A stretch of 64,000 nucleotides of DNA from Rhinopomastus cyanomelas (Eukaryota > Chordata > Aves > Bucerotiformes > Rhinopomastidae), in NCBI GenBank assembly GCA_013400115.1, contig VXBP01002355.1:450995-514994 (forward strand). The letters are read 5' to 3'. The notes below the pieces were generated by a model. That model saw only the letters and a program-made list of their open reading frames with translations, made no database searches and was not told the DNA's origin. This document shows positions 62,401-64,000 of this stretch, in pieces. The position numbers and the translations under genes are program-made. Numbering within the stretch: the first letter of the stretch is position 1; each line of letters starts with the position of its first letter.

Positions 62401-63665
62401 AAGAGCAGTCTGAGTTAGAAATGTCAAGATTTGATAAGACTTTTTCTCCACTGAAAATGAAGAAATTATAAAAGGTCTCAAATATGGGACAGGCATTAAT
62501 CTCGCGGCCACAGATGTGTGTGCCAAGGATAGGCCAGGACTGTTGTTCGGAGAGGAGACCGGGAGAGAATGTTTTCATCATGCTGTTTATTCTGTGTCAT
62601 GTGTTGTGCCATTGAATTTACGGTAGGAAGTGTGTCCTACCATTCCTCTGTGACATCTTAGAAATGGCAACTTCAACAAGGAATCTCACATTTGTGCACC
62701 TTGACCAATCAGTTCCTTTTTCATCTGGCAAAGGGGTGAGTTATAGCAAGTGTTAGGGAGGAAGGAGAGTATGTGGAGAATTGCAGGTTTCAGAAATGCA
62801 AGATTCCAAATCTTCCAAAAGCTTGGAGATATACAGACATGAATAAAATAACTTTGCAGAACAGTGCATGCTCTGGTGAAATAGCTGCATATTTGCTGAA
62901 TTAGATCACGTAAAATGCTGAATTAGCTCATCCCTACCTCAGCCGCTTCCGAAAGAAGCCAAGAGCCTGTTTGGGTTATCAGACAAGTAACAGCTCAACA
63001 GAAGGCGAAAGTAAAGGTGCAGCCTGAGAGTCACGTACCCTTTTGTATCTTTAGTGTTCTCGTTCTTTTCCTTCTGCGATTCTCTCTCCATCAGCTAGTT
63101 CTCCTGTGAACAGCTGAGCACTTAAACCATTTACCTCTAAATTCAGGACATTGGCCCATTTCGAAGTGTGTTTAGATTTTAGAATTCCTTCTGAATTTTA
63201 GAATTCTTTAGAAGTCCTTCTTCAGGTGAGTTGGAAGGTGCCACAGTTTCGTCATCTAGGTAAAATAAAGCTCTCGGGTGCCTGGATTTGGATTCGCCCT
63301 GCTACTGCCACGCTGAAATGTATAGCAAATAAACCAAGGCTAACGCCACTCATTTTGAGCAAACCTTTAGCCATCTGTGAAATCACTGCTGGCAGCATTT
63401 GTACCTGATGATAGCTACTTGCTAAAGAAAGAAGACAAAACCCCCCCAAAATTAAAGTGCGTTGCAAAGCAGCTGGACACATTAACATGGATGTCTGGAA
63501 GCAGGAAGTCCTGGTGTGAGCTGGGGTGCTGGTATTGGCAAGTAAAATCTTGCTTTAAAGGACTGTTGGAAATCACCACTTGTATCAGTAAAATAACACT
63601 GGAAAGGTGTGTGTATGGCTGAGTGATGAAATGACTCGGGTTCTCTTCACCTTTTCAGTTGCTGT
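59470..63665. other. Gene-free interval, right part
   Basis: AT-rich unique sequence with small unrecognisable frames and no clear repeat. Confidence 0.4.
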
Positions 63666-63672
63666 ACACAAG

Positions 63673-64000
63673 TGTCATGGGTTAAGGCTGGACCAGTCAG
63701 TAAATAAATGACAGATGCTCTCCATTAGCCCCTGTTCCTTCACAGAGCGGAAGAGAAAGGAAATAAGGGAGAGAGACTTATGAGTTGGACAAGAAAATGA
63801 AAAGCCAGTGAATGAAGATAATAACACTAAAATGACATATATATAAATAATAACAATAATTTTTTATATATATAAAACCGATACTGAACGCAAACCCCCT
63901 GATGGCAATCACCTCACTGTCACTACTGATGCTTTGGGCAGATGCTACATCCCAGCCTAGACTCGGTGGCAGACAGGAACCAAATTCAGGAGCTGGGTTC
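63673..64000. mobile_element. Partial endogenous retrovirus LTR (cut by window end)
   Basis: It begins TGTCATGGGTTAAGGCTGG, a TGT start typical of LTRs. It continues through a purine-rich block, ACTTATGAGTTGGACAAG and an AT-rich ATA/AATAAT stretch (63835-63880) into GC-richer sequence. This order matches, as I recall it, a solo-LTR family widespread in birds. The other end lies outside the window, so length, target-site duplication and presence of internal genes cannot be seen. No viral protein frame is present. Confidence 0.5.

Noticed and set aside
1..64000. tRNA, rRNA, CRISPR or intact transposase genes
   Set aside because: No cloverleaf-type, rRNA-like or regularly spaced repeat pattern was seen on either strand by eye; weak RNA genes could be missed without a covariance-model search.

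Overview
The window is vertebrate nuclear DNA, almost certainly from a bird. It carries the conserved block EXOC6 - CYP26C1 - CYP26A1, all on the + strand, with multi-exon genes and canonical GT/AG introns. The interspersed repeats are dominated by CR1 LINE 3' ends, as expected in birds. CYP26A1 reads like an avian orthologue. A probable LTR at the right edge resembles a family I associate with non-galliform birds, but that is from memory and weak. No bacterial, plasmid or CRISPR content was seen.

Layout. 1-1.8 kb: last two coding exons of EXOC6 (exocyst subunit SEC15A) and its 3' UTR. 2.6-3.5 kb: CpG-rich promoter and exon 1 of CYP26C1. 3.26-10.08 kb: CYP26C1, six coding exons, predicted 570 aa, with a CR1 fragment in its large fourth intron. 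10.1-13.6 kb: intergenic regulatory interval. It holds an AT-rich block with TCF/LEF-like and homeodomain-like sites, a consensus DR5 retinoic-acid response element (RARE) at 12148-12164, a CpG island, a possible antisense transcription unit, and a proximal DR5 RARE at 13504-13520 just upstream of a TATA box. 13.64-16.20 kb: CYP26A1, seven coding exons, predicted 493 aa. 16.7-64 kb: about 47 kb with no gene I can support, containing at least nine CR1 copies plus one doubtful ancient one, small tandem duplications, an LTR-like stretch, a 20-bp perfect palindrome with Z-DNA-like alternation, and a partial LTR at the end.

How it works together. CYP26A1 and CYP26C1 are paralogous retinoic-acid hydroxylases from a tandem duplication. 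They share exon boundaries except for one intron present only in CYP26A1. The two DR5 elements fit the known feedback in which retinoic acid, through RAR/RXR, induces its own degrading enzyme. EXOC6 is an unrelated housekeeping neighbour.

I found no new protein system. The observations most worth checking are the composite distal RARE enhancer, the low-complexity insert in CYP26C1 placed where the CYP26A1 intron lies, the possible antisense transcript at the CYP26A1 promoter, and the 25-bp alternating purine-pyrimidine palindrome.
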